The notes beneath the pieces are model-generated. The model saw only the letters and a list, made by a program, of their open reading frames with translations. It did not search any database and had not been told where the DNA came from. Source: Saprospiraceae bacterium (GTDB lineage: Bacteria; Bacteroidota; Bacteroidia; Chitinophagales; Saprospiraceae). Taken from it: a stretch of 64,000 nucleotides of DNA. This document shows, one piece after another, positions 18,432-28,231 of this stretch. Position 1 is the stretch's first letter, and each line of letters begins with the position of its first letter. A program made the translations under genes and the position numbers. The stretch lies in the NCBI GenBank assembly GCA_016714765.1, contig JADKCF010000044.1, positions 136,565 to 200,564 on the forward strand. Reading direction: 5' to 3'.

Positions 18432-19000
18432 CCATCCATAAATCTGAGGAATCCTACAAAATTCTTGGGGTGGACCCCGGTACCAATATCCTTGGTTACG
18501 CCGTACTGGAGGTGACAGGAAAAAATCTTAAAGTTTTGAATTTTGGGGTTTTCCACCTGGAAAAATATGAAGACCACCACGAAAAACTAAAGGAAATATT
18601 TCTTCAGCTACAAGAAATCATCGAATCCTACCTACCCAAACAATTGGCTATAGAAGCACCTTTTTACGGCAAAAATGTACAATCCATGCTTAAGCTAGGT
18701 AGAGCACAGGGTGTAGCAATGGCTGCTGCTATGACGATGGGACTAGAGATACAAGAATATGCCCCCAAGAAAATCAAACAATCTATCACCGGCAATGGCA
18801 ATGCTTCCAACGAACAGGTGGCTGCCATGCTGGAAAGTATATTGAAAATAAAAATTACTTCCAAACATCTCGACGCTACTGATGCACTGGGCGTTGCGGT
18901 TTGCCATTTTAATCAGTCTTCAGGTTTGATGCCGGGGCAGAAAAAACATGCTGGCTGGGCTTCTTTTGTGAAAGATAATCCAGGCAAAATCAGAGGTTGA
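18422..19000 (+). CDS. ruvC: Crossover junction endodeoxyribonuclease RuvC
   Basis: The 192-residue protein is of normal RuvC length. Catalytic acidic residues are visible: Asp in ILGVDPGTNILGYAV, Glu in LAIEAPFYGKNVQS, and the Asp pair in HLDATDALGVAVCHF. The helix KLGRAQGVAMAAAM and the segment YAPKKIKQSITGNGNASNEQV are RuvC signatures. RuvC resolves Holliday junctions with RuvAB. The gene overlaps the end of the nitroreductase gene by 10 bp. No ruvA or ruvB is in the window. Confidence 0.95.
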   Translation: MAVTIHKSEESYKILGVDPGTNILGYAVLEVTGKNLKVLNFGVFHLEKYEDHHEKLKEIFLQLQEIIESYLPKQLAIEAPFYGKNVQSMLKLGRAQGVAMAAAMTMGLEIQEYAPKKIKQSITGNGNASNEQVAAMLESILKIKITSKHLDATDALGVAVCHFNQSSGLMPGQKKHAGWASFVKDNPGKIRG

Positions 19001-19047
19001 CCATTTAATCTGTTCACAGAATTAACACAGAAATTGGAGTGCGTTTT

Positions 19048-19578
19048 TTATCTGTTTGTCATAGCTTTATGCATTTCCCACAGTATAATACCGGCGCAGA
19101 CCGACACATTGAGAGAGTGTTTGGTGCCAAATTGGGGGATTTCGAGGCAAAAATCCAGCAAATCAAGGATTTCATCGCTGATACCATCTACTTCATTTCC
19201 GAATACTACAGCGATTTTATCATAATTAAGGACAGCCTTATCAAGTGGGGCAGATGTATCAGTTTGCTCTACCCCTATGACGGTGTATCCTTTTTCCTTT
19301 AGGATGCTGACAGCAATGTTGATATCTTCTACATATTCCCATTCTACGGATTCTGTAGCTCCTATGGCTGTTTTCGTAATTTCACGATTAGGAGGTGTTG
19401 CGCTGATACCACAGATAATAATTTTTTCGATGGCAAATGCATCTGCAGTCCTAAAAACAGAGCCAACATTCATGGCCGATCTGATATTGTCCAGGACTGC
19501 TACGACTGGGATTTTAGCAATAGTTTTATAGTCTTCTGCAGAGACCCGGCCAAGCTCTTCCAATTTTAGTTTTCGCAT
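19048..19578 (-). CDS. TrmH/SpoU-family RNA 2'-O-methyltransferase
   Basis: The start is placed at ATG 19578 (MRKLKLEELGRVS), just after the pyrG stop; the longer reading would overlap pyrG. The 176-residue product has the SpoU motifs: VVAVLDNIRSAMNVGSVFRTADAF (motif 1, with the conserved Asn-Arg), AVVFGNEVDGISDEILDLLDF (motif 2) and LNVSVCAGIILWEM (motif 3). These form the knotted SAM-binding fold. It methylates ribose in tRNA or rRNA; the exact target cannot be told from the sequence. It is in line with pyrG and only 4 bp downstream of it. Confidence 0.9.
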   Translation of the reverse strand: MRKLKLEELGRVSAEDYKTIAKIPVVAVLDNIRSAMNVGSVFRTADAFAIEKIIICGISATPPNREITKTAIGATESVEWEYVEDINIAVSILKEKGYTVIGVEQTDTSAPLDKAVLNYDKIAVVFGNEVDGISDEILDLLDFCLEIPQFGTKHSLNVSVCAGIILWEMHKAMTNR

Positions 19579-19582
19579 TTTG

Positions 19583-21183
19583 CTATTTGTTTTGGATAGC
19601 AGCTTTGACAAAACTAACAAAAAGGGGATGTGGATTTTCTACTGTGCTTTTTAGTTCGGGATGGAATTGTACCCCTACAAAATATGGATGTTCTTTGAGT
19701 TCGACGATTTCTACCAGTCCTGAATCAGGATTTTTGCCAGTTGCTATCAGACCTGCATCTTCTATTCTGTCCAGATAAGCATTGTTGAACTCATACCTGT
19801 GTCGGTGTCTTTCAGAAATATCAGATTTTCCATAAGCTTTATAGCTGATAGAATTTTTGGAGATCTTGCAGCTATATGCACCCAGTCTCATAGTACCACC
19901 CTTGGCAGTTATTTTTTTCTGATCTGGCATCAGGTCTATCACGGGTTCAGATGTCTGCGGATCCACCTCTGTAGAGTTGGCATCTTTTATATTCAGGACA
20001 TTTTTACAAAACTCCACTACGGCACATTGCATGCCTAAGCAAATGCCAAAAAAAGGTATTTTATTTTCTCTGACATATCTTATTGCCTCGAGTTTTCCGG
20101 ATATACCCCTTTCACCAAAACCTGGAGCTACCAGTAGTCCGTCAAACATTTTTAGCTTTGCATCTATCTCTCCTGATTCCAGGGTTTCTGAATGTACAGG
20201 TGTGACTATGACTTTACATTCATTGACGGCTCCAGCGTGAATGAATGCTTCATATATGGATTTGTAAGCATCCTGCAACTCATTATATTTACCCACAAGT
20301 GCTATGTTTATCTCTTTGGTGGGGTTTTTGAGCTTTCCTAAAAACTCCTTCCAGTGGGTCAGATCAGGATCAGTTGCAGATTTGATATTCAGTTTTTTAA
20401 GTACAATTTTATCCAGTTTTTCTTTTAACATCAGCAGAGGTACATCGTAGATTGTCTCTGCATCTATTGCTTCTATGACCGAATTTTCGTCCACATTACA
20501 AAAAAGTGCAAGTTTTCTTTGAGTTCTTTAGGTAGGTGATGTTCTGTTCTGCATACCAGGATATCTGGTTGAATCCCAGCCTGAAGCAGTTCTTTGACAG
20601 AGTGCTGTGTCGGTTTGGTTTTAAGTTCTTTTGCTGCTTTGAGGTAGGGGATGAGGGTCAGATGGATTACCACACAGTTTTCCTTGCCGAGCTCCCTCCT
20701 GAGTTGACGTAAAGCTTCCAGATATGGCAACGATTCAATATCTCCTACTGTACCACCTATTTCTGTGATGATGACATCATAATTGTTTTCTTTTTCGAGC
20801 AGTGTTGCCCTTCGCTTGATTTCATCTGTGATATGAGGGATGACCTGTACTGTTTTACCTAAAAAAGCACCGGCTCTTTCCTTTTCGATGACTGTCTGGT
20901 AAATCCGTCCTGTGGTGACATTGTTAGACTGTGAGGTTGGTCTGTTGAGAAAACGCTCATAATGCCCGAGATCGAGATCTGTCTCAGCACCATCTTCAGT
21001 GACAAAACATTCGCCGTGCTCATAAGGATTCAGAGTGCCTGGGTCCACATTGATATAAGGGTCGAATTTCTGAATAGTGACAGTTAGTCCTCGGGACTGG
21101 AGCAGCTTTGCAAGGGATGCCGCGATGATACCTTTACCTAAAGATGAGGTCACTCCGCCCGTAACAAAAATATATTTGGCCAT
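19583..21183 (-). CDS. pyrG: CTP synthase, with a one-base frameshift near 20513-20516
   Basis: Two frames together make one CTP synthase of about 533 residues. The upstream frame (21183 to 20473) is the synthetase domain: YIFVTGGVTSSLGKGIIAAS, GTLNPYEHGECFVTEDGAE and ITEIGGTVGDIES. The downstream frame (from about 20512 to 19583) carries the glutaminase domain: FGICLGMQCAVVEF with the nucleophilic Cys, and GVQFHPELKS with the His-Glu pair. Adding one A (on the coding strand) to the run at 20513-20516 gives the expected KELKEKLALFCNVDENSV junction. The enzyme turns UTP into CTP and is usually essential, so a base-calling error is more likely than a true knockout. Confidence 0.93.
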
Positions 21184-21413
21184 GATTTTTTGGAGACAGA
21201 AACTTTGTTTTCTATGCTACGGGATGCAAAGGTAAAACTTTTTATAATCATGTTTTTACATTTGTGTATTTAATATTCAAATGTTTCATGTGTTTAATTC
21301 GGGTGTAAGTCATAGTCATTGCTAAAAAAGAAATGAATGGTAATGAAAATTTAATATTTTGTTCATCAGTAGATCACAATAGATTCTTTATTTTGACCAT
21401 AAAATAATGTAAG

Positions 21414-21530
21414 ATGAATTCGAGATATTTTTATTCGTTGATTGTCATCCTTTGTATAGGATTACCATTCAGTCTACTTTCTTTTTTAGTGGATTTTATA
21501 TACAAGCAAACAAAAAAGCAACATTCATGA
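21414..21530 (+). CDS. Possible 38-residue single-span membrane peptide
   Basis: In the 450-bp gap between pyrG and the next gene there is an ATG-started frame that encodes a short hydrophobic segment (SLIVILCIGLPFSLLSFLVD), followed by a basic tail (YKQTKKQHS). It has the look of a small membrane protein. There is no clear promoter or homologue that I recognise. Nothing else is seen in 21184-21636. Confidence 0.3.
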   Translation: MNSRYFYSLIVILCIGLPFSLLSFLVDFIYKQTKKQHS

Positions 21531-21636
21531 CGTTACTTTTTTTTGTTTTGTTGGGCAAGAATCAATTAATTTTATAAAAAAAGTACTTGTGAAGTAAAAT
21601 TTAGTACTTTTACAAAGCAAATTTACATTTATTACA

Positions 21637-22167
21637 ATGTTTACTGAGGTACCAACACTCATGGAAGCGGTCCTGCCTGGACAAAATGGCAGACCTGAAC
21701 ACTATCCTGTACTAGAGGACTATCATGATTTGTTGTTTTATATTCAGCGCAATCAAAATTTAAATTCCGTCATTTATGAAGTAAACTTACAGTCCGGAGA
21801 ACTATTGAATCTGTCAAAACCTATACGCATACAATGGTTAAAATATAATCAGGACGGAAGTAGCGAAAAACAGGAATTGAATTATATTCAGCAGAAACTG
21901 GCATATGGGTATCAGCATAAAATTATTACTAATGAATTGGTCCAATTCTCTTTTGTGTCTTATGATCAGATGAATTTCTATATTGGCAAAGACACATCGG
22001 GCAGGTACAGGGTTTATACAGTACTGGAAGGGGCAAATATTGAATTGCATTCCGTTTATGTCTATGCGGAGGATTTTGGAGTCTTTCCTCAAGTGAAGTT
22101 TATAGAGTTTTTTGGTAAAACTGCTACTTCAGGCGACAAATTCTATAAAAAATTGTTGCTGCAGTAA
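21637..22167 (+). CDS. Conserved hypothetical protein resembling DUF4833
   Basis: The 176-residue protein has no signal peptide or membrane segment. Segments such as LLFYIQRNQNLNSVIYEVNL, IRIQWLKYNQDGSSEKQEL and YIQQKLAYGYQHKI resemble the DUF4833 pattern found in Bacteroidota (an N-N-x-V-x-Y strand, then W-x-x-Y-x-x-D-G and the A-Y-G motif). The fold is probably beta-rich. The biochemical role is unknown. It lies upstream of a beta-barrel protein and the Kdo transferase on the same strand. Confidence 0.5.
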   Translation: MFTEVPTLMEAVLPGQNGRPEHYPVLEDYHDLLFYIQRNQNLNSVIYEVNLQSGELLNLSKPIRIQWLKYNQDGSSEKQELNYIQQKLAYGYQHKIITNELVQFSFVSYDQMNFYIGKDTSGRYRVYTVLEGANIELHSVYVYAEDFGVFPQVKFIEFFGKTATSGDKFYKKLLLQ

Positions 22168-22269
22168 ACTTTTTCTCCATCAGTTTTCAACATTATGTAT
22201 TTTTGAGCCGTTCTTGTTATCATCAGGTGTCCTTGCTGACATTTGATTTTTTATATTAAAATAACGTAT

Positions 22270-23028
22270 ATGCCTGTAAATAAAATATTTTTCTCACTGG
22301 TTATGGTATACATGATGGGTTTTGCAAGCCTTTCAGGACAAGAAGCTGCTGAAAAACCTTCTGACGGAAATGTTATTGATTTTGGCGTTGGACTGGGTAT
22401 GAATATCCCTATGGCTGATCTGAATAACAGGTTTGGTAGAAATATGAATTTTTCAATCGGTGGGGATTATATTACTGGTCATAATTGGGTAATCAATGGC
22501 GAATTGTTATATTTGTTTGGCGATCAAATCAAGGAAGATGTGCTTGCCCCTTTCAGGACCTCCTCAGGAGTTATACTCGGAGATGACAATCAGATTGCAG
22601 ACGTATTCCTGAGACAAAGAGGGATGTACCTGGGTGTGGGTGCAGGCAAACTCATACCCTTCAGTAGTGAAAGCAGATCAGGTCTAAAGGTGGTGATGAA
22701 TGCAGGAATATTGCAGCATCACATCAGATTTACTGACGAACGCAACTCCGTTGCACAAATCAGAGCCGGTAGAAATGTAGGATATGACAGACTGACAAGG
22801 GGCTTTTCTCTGAAAGAAACTATAGCTTACAAACATTTAAGCAAAGACAGGAGACTCAATTTTGAATTTGCACTTGATTTTATTCAGGGGTTTACATCTG
22901 AAGTAAGAGCATATAATTTTGATACAGGCTTGCCCACCATACAATCCAGATTCGATATGCTCATTGGTGCAAGAATTGTGTGGAATTTGCCGTTTTATTC
23001 CGGCAGCATGGCCACCGTTTATTATTAA
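22270..23028 (+). CDS. Predicted outer membrane beta-barrel protein
   Basis: The start is placed at ATG 22270, giving a good signal peptide (KIFFSLVMVYMMGFASLSGQ). The 252-residue protein then shows alternating hydrophobic strands (IDFGVGLGMNIPMADL, NFSIGGDYITGHNWVINGEL, MYLGVGAGKLIPF, LNFEFALDFIQGF, DMLIGARIVWNLPF) and ends in an aromatic residue, as expected for an outer membrane barrel. Family unknown. The stop is 4 bp before the Kdo transferase start, suggesting cotranscription with cell-envelope genes. Confidence 0.6.
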   Translation: MPVNKIFFSLVMVYMMGFASLSGQEAAEKPSDGNVIDFGVGLGMNIPMADLNNRFGRNMNFSIGGDYITGHNWVINGELLYLFGDQIKEDVLAPFRTSSGVILGDDNQIADVFLRQRGMYLGVGAGKLIPFSSESRSGLKVVMNAGILQHHIRFTDERNSVAQIRAGRNVGYDRLTRGFSLKETIAYKHLSKDRRLNFEFALDFIQGFTSEVRAYNFDTGLPTIQSRFDMLIGARIVWNLPFYSGSMATVYY

Positions 23029-23032
23029 TTTT

Positions 23033-24265
23033 ATGTCCGGACTATTATTTTCACTTTATGCTTTTATTGTTTGGCTGGGCGATTTGTATATTAAAATTGG
23101 AAAGTACTTTTCAGTCAAACTAAGGCTACTGTCAGAAGGGAGGTCAGAAACAATGGCAAAACTGCAAACGTTTTCGTCTCATCATCAGGGTGCAGTGTGG
23201 GTACATTGTGCTTCACTTGGGGAATTTGAACAAGGTCGCCCCGTCATTGAAAAAATAAAAGAGTTGCAGCCTTCCAAGCCATTGATACTGAGTTTTTTTT
23301 CTCCGTCAGGTTTTGAGGTCAGAAAAGATTATCATCTGGCAGACATAGTAGTGTATTTGCCTTCAGACCTTCCTGTGAACATGTCAATAATGGTGGATAT
23401 GGTAAGGCCGTCCGTTTTTATTTTTGTAAAGTATGAATTGTGGTGGAATCTGATCAGGAAATTGGTCATGAGTGACACCAAAGTGTTTTTAATTTCAGCG
23501 GTATTCAGGAAAAGTGATTATTTTTTCCATAAACTTCTGACACCATTTGCAGGTTTACTTCGTCGCTTCGAAAAGATTTTTGTGCAGGATGAGGCTTCTT
23601 ACAGCGTACTGGCTGCACATGGCTTCACTAACCAGTATTGTGCAGGTGATACCAGGATCGACAGGGTAATCAGCCGTTCAAAACAAATAGAGATTCCAGA
23701 TAAAATACAATCATTTACTGCCACTAAAACATCCGTTATATACGGCAGTGTCTGGACGTCTGATATGACCGTAGTCAATGAGATGACAAACAGATTCCCT
23801 GATTTTATACACATTATAGTTCCTCATCTTGTAGATCCAGCTCATATAAAGTCTATTCAGAATGCTTTACCATCAGTGACCTCATTATTCTCAGATAAAG
23901 ATTGGATTTCAAATATTTTGATAATAGACAATATAGGTATGCTAAGCAGCCTTTATGCCGTTGCTAAATACGCTTATGTCGGCGGAGGATTTCAGAAAGG
24001 TATACACAATATCCTCGAACCGGCTGTTTTTAAGATACCGGTTTTTTTTGGACCTAACCACCTTAAATTCAATGAAGCAGTAATGCTGGATAAGATAGGT
24101 GGGGCATTTCATATTAACACGAAATCGGAAATGGCATTTAAAATTTCTACATTGGAAGAGGATGTGCATGAGTACAAAAACGTGGGTATCAGAGCAGATG
24201 TTTATTTTAATGCCAATCAGGGGGCCACAGAAAAAATAATGGATTATATTGCCCTTTATCTCTGA
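23033..24265 (+). CDS. waaA: 3-deoxy-D-manno-octulosonic acid (Kdo) transferase
   Basis: The start is placed at ATG 23033 (MSGLLFSLYAFIVW), right after the preceding stop; the longer reading would overlap that gene. The 410-residue protein has an N-terminal membrane anchor and the GT30 signature VWVHCASLGEFEQGRPVIE, in which the Glu of GEFE is catalytic. Also seen are LSFFSPSGFEVRKDY, VFIFVKYELWWNLIRK and the C-terminal donor-binding YVGGGFQKGIHNILEPAVFKIPVFFGPNH. It adds Kdo to lipid A precursor at the inner membrane. The adjacent heptose kinase gene fits LPS core synthesis. Confidence 0.93.
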   Translation: MSGLLFSLYAFIVWLGDLYIKIGKYFSVKLRLLSEGRSETMAKLQTFSSHHQGAVWVHCASLGEFEQGRPVIEKIKELQPSKPLILSFFSPSGFEVRKDYHLADIVVYLPSDLPVNMSIMVDMVRPSVFIFVKYELWWNLIRKLVMSDTKVFLISAVFRKSDYFFHKLLTPFAGLLRRFEKIFVQDEASYSVLAAHGFTNQYCAGDTRIDRVISRSKQIEIPDKIQSFTATKTSVIYGSVWTSDMTVVNEMTNRFPDFIHIIVPHLVDPAHIKSIQNALPSVTSLFSDKDWISNILIIDNIGMLSSLYAVAKYAYVGGGFQKGIHNILEPAVFKIPVFFGPNHLKFNEAVMLDKIGGAFHINTKSEMAFKISTLEEDVHEYKNVGIRADVYFNANQGATEKIMDYIALYL

Positions 24266-24274
24266 GTCAAACAC

Positions 24275-24282
24275 TAAATTTG
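24275..24282 (+). promoter_or_regulatory. -7 box (TAAATTTG) very close to the heptose kinase start
   Basis: TAAATTTG matches TAnnTTTG and ends 4 bp before the ATG at 24287, so a transcript from it would have almost no leader. A promoter here would be internal to the LPS gene pair. Confidence 0.35.
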
Positions 24283-24286
24283 CATT

Positions 24287-25255
24287 ATGAACAATGCCCA
24301 AACTATCGATTTACCCTCTTTTAATGATTTGCACATCGTAGTGGTGGGCGATGTGATGATTGACCGATACATACATGGAAAGGTGCGACGGATATCACCT
24401 GAAGCCCCTGTTCCTGTAGTGGAGATGGAGCATACAAAGGACAATCTCGGAGGTGCGGCAAATGTGGCTGTGAATATCAGTGCACTGGGAGCGCGTGTGA
24501 CATTGGTATCAGTCATAGGATCAGATGATGATGGAGAGGCTCTCCGCAAGATGACAAAAAACTACCCACAGATGGATGAACGCCTGCTGTCTGTTCAAAA
24601 TCGCAAAACGACAGTAAAAACCAGGATTATGTCAAGCAGTCAGCATCTGTTGCGCATTGATAAAGAAGATACAGATGATATCGCAAATGAAGATGCAAAA
24701 ATCATCCTGAATGTAATACAAAACACTGGAAATAATTCGAAAATTGATGCTATCATCATGCAGGATTATAATAAGGGCTTGCTGACCAAAGAGCTCATCC
24801 AGGCGATAATGGCATACAGCACTGAAAATAGCATACCAACTTTTGTTGACCCCAAAGAAAAAAACTTTTTTGCTTACACAGGGTGCACCCTTTTTAAGCC
24901 AAATCAAAAAGAAGTCAGGCAAGCCGTAGGTGAAAGTACAAAAGATTATCACAAGATAGATCAGGAATTGCGCCAAAAATTGGGGCATTCCATCACACTT
25001 ATTACTTTGGGTAGTGGTGGTGTTTATATTAATAATGGAGTGCACGAAATATTGCAGGCTACAGAACCCAGGATAATAGCTGACGTATGTGGGGCTGGAG
25101 ACTCAGTCATCAGTGCAGTATGCCTGTCATACCTCAAGGGAATGTCTATCCGTGAGCTGGCCATGATTGCCAACGCTGCCGGAGGTCAAGTATGTGAGCA
25201 ACCGGGAGTAGCCTCAGTTGACCTTTTTAAGCTAAAAAAAGAGCTAAATCAATAA
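24287..25255 (+). CDS. hldA: D-glycero-beta-D-manno-heptose-7-phosphate kinase (PfkB family, RfaE1/HldA type)
   Basis: The 322-residue protein is a PfkB sugar kinase. The N-terminal LHIVVVGDVMIDRYIHGKVRRISPEAPVPVVE is close to the HldE/RfaE1 start, and KDNLGGAANVAVNISALGARV is the sugar-binding PfkB signature 1. VCGAGDSVISAVCLSYLKG contains the catalytic Asp of signature 2. There is no nucleotidylyltransferase domain, so this is the kinase alone rather than bifunctional HldE. It follows the Kdo transferase by 21 bp, consistent with ADP-heptose supply for LPS core. Other PfkB substrates cannot be excluded. Confidence 0.85.
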   Translation: MNNAQTIDLPSFNDLHIVVVGDVMIDRYIHGKVRRISPEAPVPVVEMEHTKDNLGGAANVAVNISALGARVTLVSVIGSDDDGEALRKMTKNYPQMDERLLSVQNRKTTVKTRIMSSSQHLLRIDKEDTDDIANEDAKIILNVIQNTGNNSKIDAIIMQDYNKGLLTKELIQAIMAYSTENSIPTFVDPKEKNFFAYTGCTLFKPNQKEVRQAVGESTKDYHKIDQELRQKLGHSITLITLGSGGVYINNGVHEILQATEPRIIADVCGAGDSVISAVCLSYLKGMSIRELAMIANAAGGQVCEQPGVASVDLFKLKKELNQ

Positions 25256-25531
25256 TTGCAGCTTTATCAAAATATAATTGGGTAAGCATAGTTTGATGTA
25301 GGATCTAACTAAATATAATGTCTTATTTTTTTAAAATGACAGAATTTAACTTCTTTTGACATGTTAAATCATTTATTTTTCATAATGTAAGCGACGGAAA
25401 AAATTAAAAATTATTGGACGAAAATTTAAAATTGTATCCGTTAAGACAATTTGTTTCATGAATTTACATTACTTTTACGACCTGCAAATGGATTTTAATT
25501 AACAATAAACCAAATTCAAAATTATTTTATT

Positions 25532-27958
25532 ATGCAAAGATTTTTTACAAAAAATTTATTTCTAATTGTGTTGAGTTTTGTCACAGTTGATATGATGGCG
25601 CAAACTATCAATACATTGACCATCAATTCTCCAAGTGGAATTGCTGGTGACTATCTGGCAGTAAGAGCTGGTTTTGGTAATCAAGCCAATGATCCAATTA
25701 CCGGGAATGCAGCTTTTGCCAATGATGGTAGTACTACTGGAACAGGTGGTACAGTAAACGACGGATGCCAACCTTTGGTAAACAACGTAACCGGTTTGAT
25801 TACATTTGTTGACAGAGGAGTATGTCAGTTTGGTGCTAAGGCACTTGCAGCACAGGACAAAGGTGCCATTGTAGCTATCATATGCAATAATGCTGCCAAT
25901 GCAGCTCAAGCTCCTTTCCCTATGGTGCCTGGTGATTTTGGTGCTCAGGTTACTATTCCGACATTTATGATTTCATATGCTGATTGTCAGAAACTCAGAA
26001 CAGACATCATAGCAGGAGGAGTGAATGTGACATTAAGAAATACATGCGTAAGTACAGCTGCTTATGGCGCTAATGTTGTTTGGGGTAAAACTCCTGGACA
26101 AGGTGACTTCAAAGGAGGATTGAATGACTGGACTGTAGACAAAAGCAATACCTGGGAATATGTTGCTGACGGTAACATCACAGGTGGTGCATATGGTGGA
26201 GTACAAATGACTTCATTCAGTGCTTGTGATGGTGTTATGGCATTCAATAGTGACAAACTCGATAACGGTGGTGTAGCTGGTGATTTCGGAGCTGGACTAT
26301 GCCCTGCTCCATGTACAGGTGCATTGATTTCTCCTGCTATCGATCTTACAGGTCAGACAATAGATGGTATCGTTGTAGAATTTCATCAGGGTTTGAGACA
26401 GTTTCAAAGCCAGTTTTACCTGATTACCAGTAAAAACGGTGGTGCTACATGGCCTGACACACTCCAGTTTAATACTGAATACCCAGTCAACTCCGACGCT
26501 ATTTCAGGCGAAAGAAAGAGATTGGCATTGGTAGGTTATCAGGGAGTAACCAATTTCAGAATGAAATTCGAATATGCAGGAAATTATTACTATTGGGGTA
26601 TAGATGATGTAGTACTAATAAACGAAAGTAAGGCAGATGTGAAAGTAAATGAAAACTTTTATGCTACAGCACCAACACTAAGTGTGCCTGCAAGTCAGGT
26701 ATCAGAAATGCCATTCTTGACGGACATATCCAATGTAGGAAACGGAAATGCATCTAATGTAAAAGTAGAAGTAGTCATTACTGATCCACAGAATGCCAAT
26801 GCTGAGTTAGCAAGACTTACCAATAATTATGGGAATATTTCCGCAGGCGTAGTACAGGAAAACAAACCTTTTGCTGAGTCTTACACCCCTCCGGCTACTC
26901 CGGGCAGATACAACGGTTCTTATATTATCACTTCTACAGAAGATGCAACTGGTCCTAATAATAAGGTAGACTTTTTCTTCAATGTAACTGAAAACACTTA
27001 TGCCAACTTGCTTCCGGAAGCAGAAGTAACTCCTGCCAACTATTTGGGATATGTACTAGATCCATGGACAGTGGGAGATGAAGTCACTTATTACTCAGCA
27101 GGAAATATATACTTTGTAAAGGAAGGTAATAATGTTACTGTAGACAAAGTGAGATTCGGTTTGGGTAATGATATAGCCAACATAAATGAAACAGGATTTA
27201 TCAGTGTAGATATCTATGAGTGGATAGATGAAGATGATAATAACGAATGTGCACCGTTGGAAAGAGTAAAAGTTGGTACCAATAGCGTATTCCTTGATGC
27301 TGCAATAGAGAATGCAAGAATCATTGAGTTGCCATTATGGGCTTTGGATACTGAAGGTAATGCAGCTGAAGGCAAGGAAGTAGATCTAAAAGACAATACG
27401 ACTTATGTAGTTATGGCACACACATCACCTTTGGACCCTTCTGTAGATAGATATGAAATATTGGGTTACACTGGTAGAACGTTTACTGCTTTCGACAGAA
27501 GTACCAACTATTCAGCATCCACTTATGCTTTTGACACTTTAGGAATACAGAGAAACTCTGGATCACTATTCGGCCTTACAGGTACAAGCGCAGAAGATGT
27601 CGAAGAAAGAAATTATGAAATCGTACAGAACGGTGCTACTCAGTCAGCTGTTTATCTGGAAATGGATGTAAAACAAGCTACTAAGACTTACGACGTTGAC
27701 AATAAAGCTCAAGTTTCTACATTCCCTAACCCTGCATCAAGAGAACTTTATATTGATGTGACACTGGAAAAACTTTCTCAGAATGTAAGAGTTGACCTGA
27801 TATCTATGGATGGAAAAGTAGCAGCAACCAGATCGTTTACAAATGTTCAGGATTCAAGATTGAAACTGGATTTGGGTAATGTTATATCCGGTACATACAG
27901 CGCTTTGATTCATACTGATAATGGTGTGATCTCAAGAAAAGTTATGGTTCAGAAGTAA
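25532..27958 (+). CDS. Large secreted protein with PA domain and T9SS type A tail
   Basis: The 808-residue protein has a signal peptide (KNLFLIVLSFVTVDMMAQ). A protease-associated (PA) domain lies at about 45-165 (GLITFVDRGVCQFGAKALAAQDKGAIVAIICNN, IPTFMISYADCQKL), a fold that binds or presents peptides or sugars. The middle has jelly-roll and Ig-like beta regions (about 210-370: GFKGGLNDW-type strand, YYYWGIDDVVLINE). The C-terminus (STFPNPASRELYIDVTL, ISGTYSALIHTDNG) is a T9SS type A sorting signal. No protease catalytic motif is visible. It is a single-gene unit with a strong terminator. Codon use favours A/T-ending triplets, suggesting high expression. Confidence 0.78.
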   Translation: MQRFFTKNLFLIVLSFVTVDMMAQTINTLTINSPSGIAGDYLAVRAGFGNQANDPITGNAAFANDGSTTGTGGTVNDGCQPLVNNVTGLITFVDRGVCQFGAKALAAQDKGAIVAIICNNAANAAQAPFPMVPGDFGAQVTIPTFMISYADCQKLRTDIIAGGVNVTLRNTCVSTAAYGANVVWGKTPGQGDFKGGLNDWTVDKSNTWEYVADGNITGGAYGGVQMTSFSACDGVMAFNSDKLDNGGVAGDFGAGLCPAPCTGALISPAIDLTGQTIDGIVVEFHQGLRQFQSQFYLITSKNGGATWPDTLQFNTEYPVNSDAISGERKRLALVGYQGVTNFRMKFEYAGNYYYWGIDDVVLINESKADVKVNENFYATAPTLSVPASQVSEMPFLTDISNVGNGNASNVKVEVVITDPQNANAELARLTNNYGNISAGVVQENKPFAESYTPPATPGRYNGSYIITSTEDATGPNNKVDFFFNVTENTYANLLPEAEVTPANYLGYVLDPWTVGDEVTYYSAGNIYFVKEGNNVTVDKVRFGLGNDIANINETGFISVDIYEWIDEDDNNECAPLERVKVGTNSVFLDAAIENARIIELPLWALDTEGNAAEGKEVDLKDNTTYVVMAHTSPLDPSVDRYEILGYTGRTFTAFDRSTNYSASTYAFDTLGIQRNSGSLFGLTGTSAEDVEERNYEIVQNGATQSAVYLEMDVKQATKTYDVDNKAQVSTFPNPASRELYIDVTLEKLSQNVRVDLISMDGKVAATRSFTNVQDSRLKLDLGNVISGTYSALIHTDNGVISRKVMVQK

Positions 27959-27991
27959 TACTTTAAGCATTCTGCTTTAATACTTAAAATG

Positions 27992-28026
27992 GGGAGGAGA
28001 TTTTGTAATCTCCTCCCTTTTTTTTT
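27992..28026 (+). terminator. Rho-independent terminator
   Basis: A perfect 11-bp stem (GGGAGGAGATT / AATCTCCTCCC) with a 4-nt loop is followed by nine T. It lies 33 bp after the stop of the PA-domain gene. Confidence 0.9.
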
Positions 28027-28231
28027 AATATCTTTTTGCTTATGTTTGGTTAAGCAATATGCAAACCCTCAGTCAAAGTGTAATTTTAAGCGGATTTGTG
28101 ATAAAAAAGTTCGAAAAATAATTTTTTTCACAGTGAGGGGAGCGTTTTTGCGTTTTTTACATTCTTGTTATTATAGATTTTAAGTTTCTATTAAAAAAAA
28201 AGTATTATTTTTAACAAGTAATTTTATAAAA

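Noticed and set aside
22919..23032. 38-residue N-terminal extension of the Kdo transferase
   Set aside because: It overlaps the coding region of the upstream barrel gene and lacks family similarity; ATG 23033 gives the usual N-terminal anchor.
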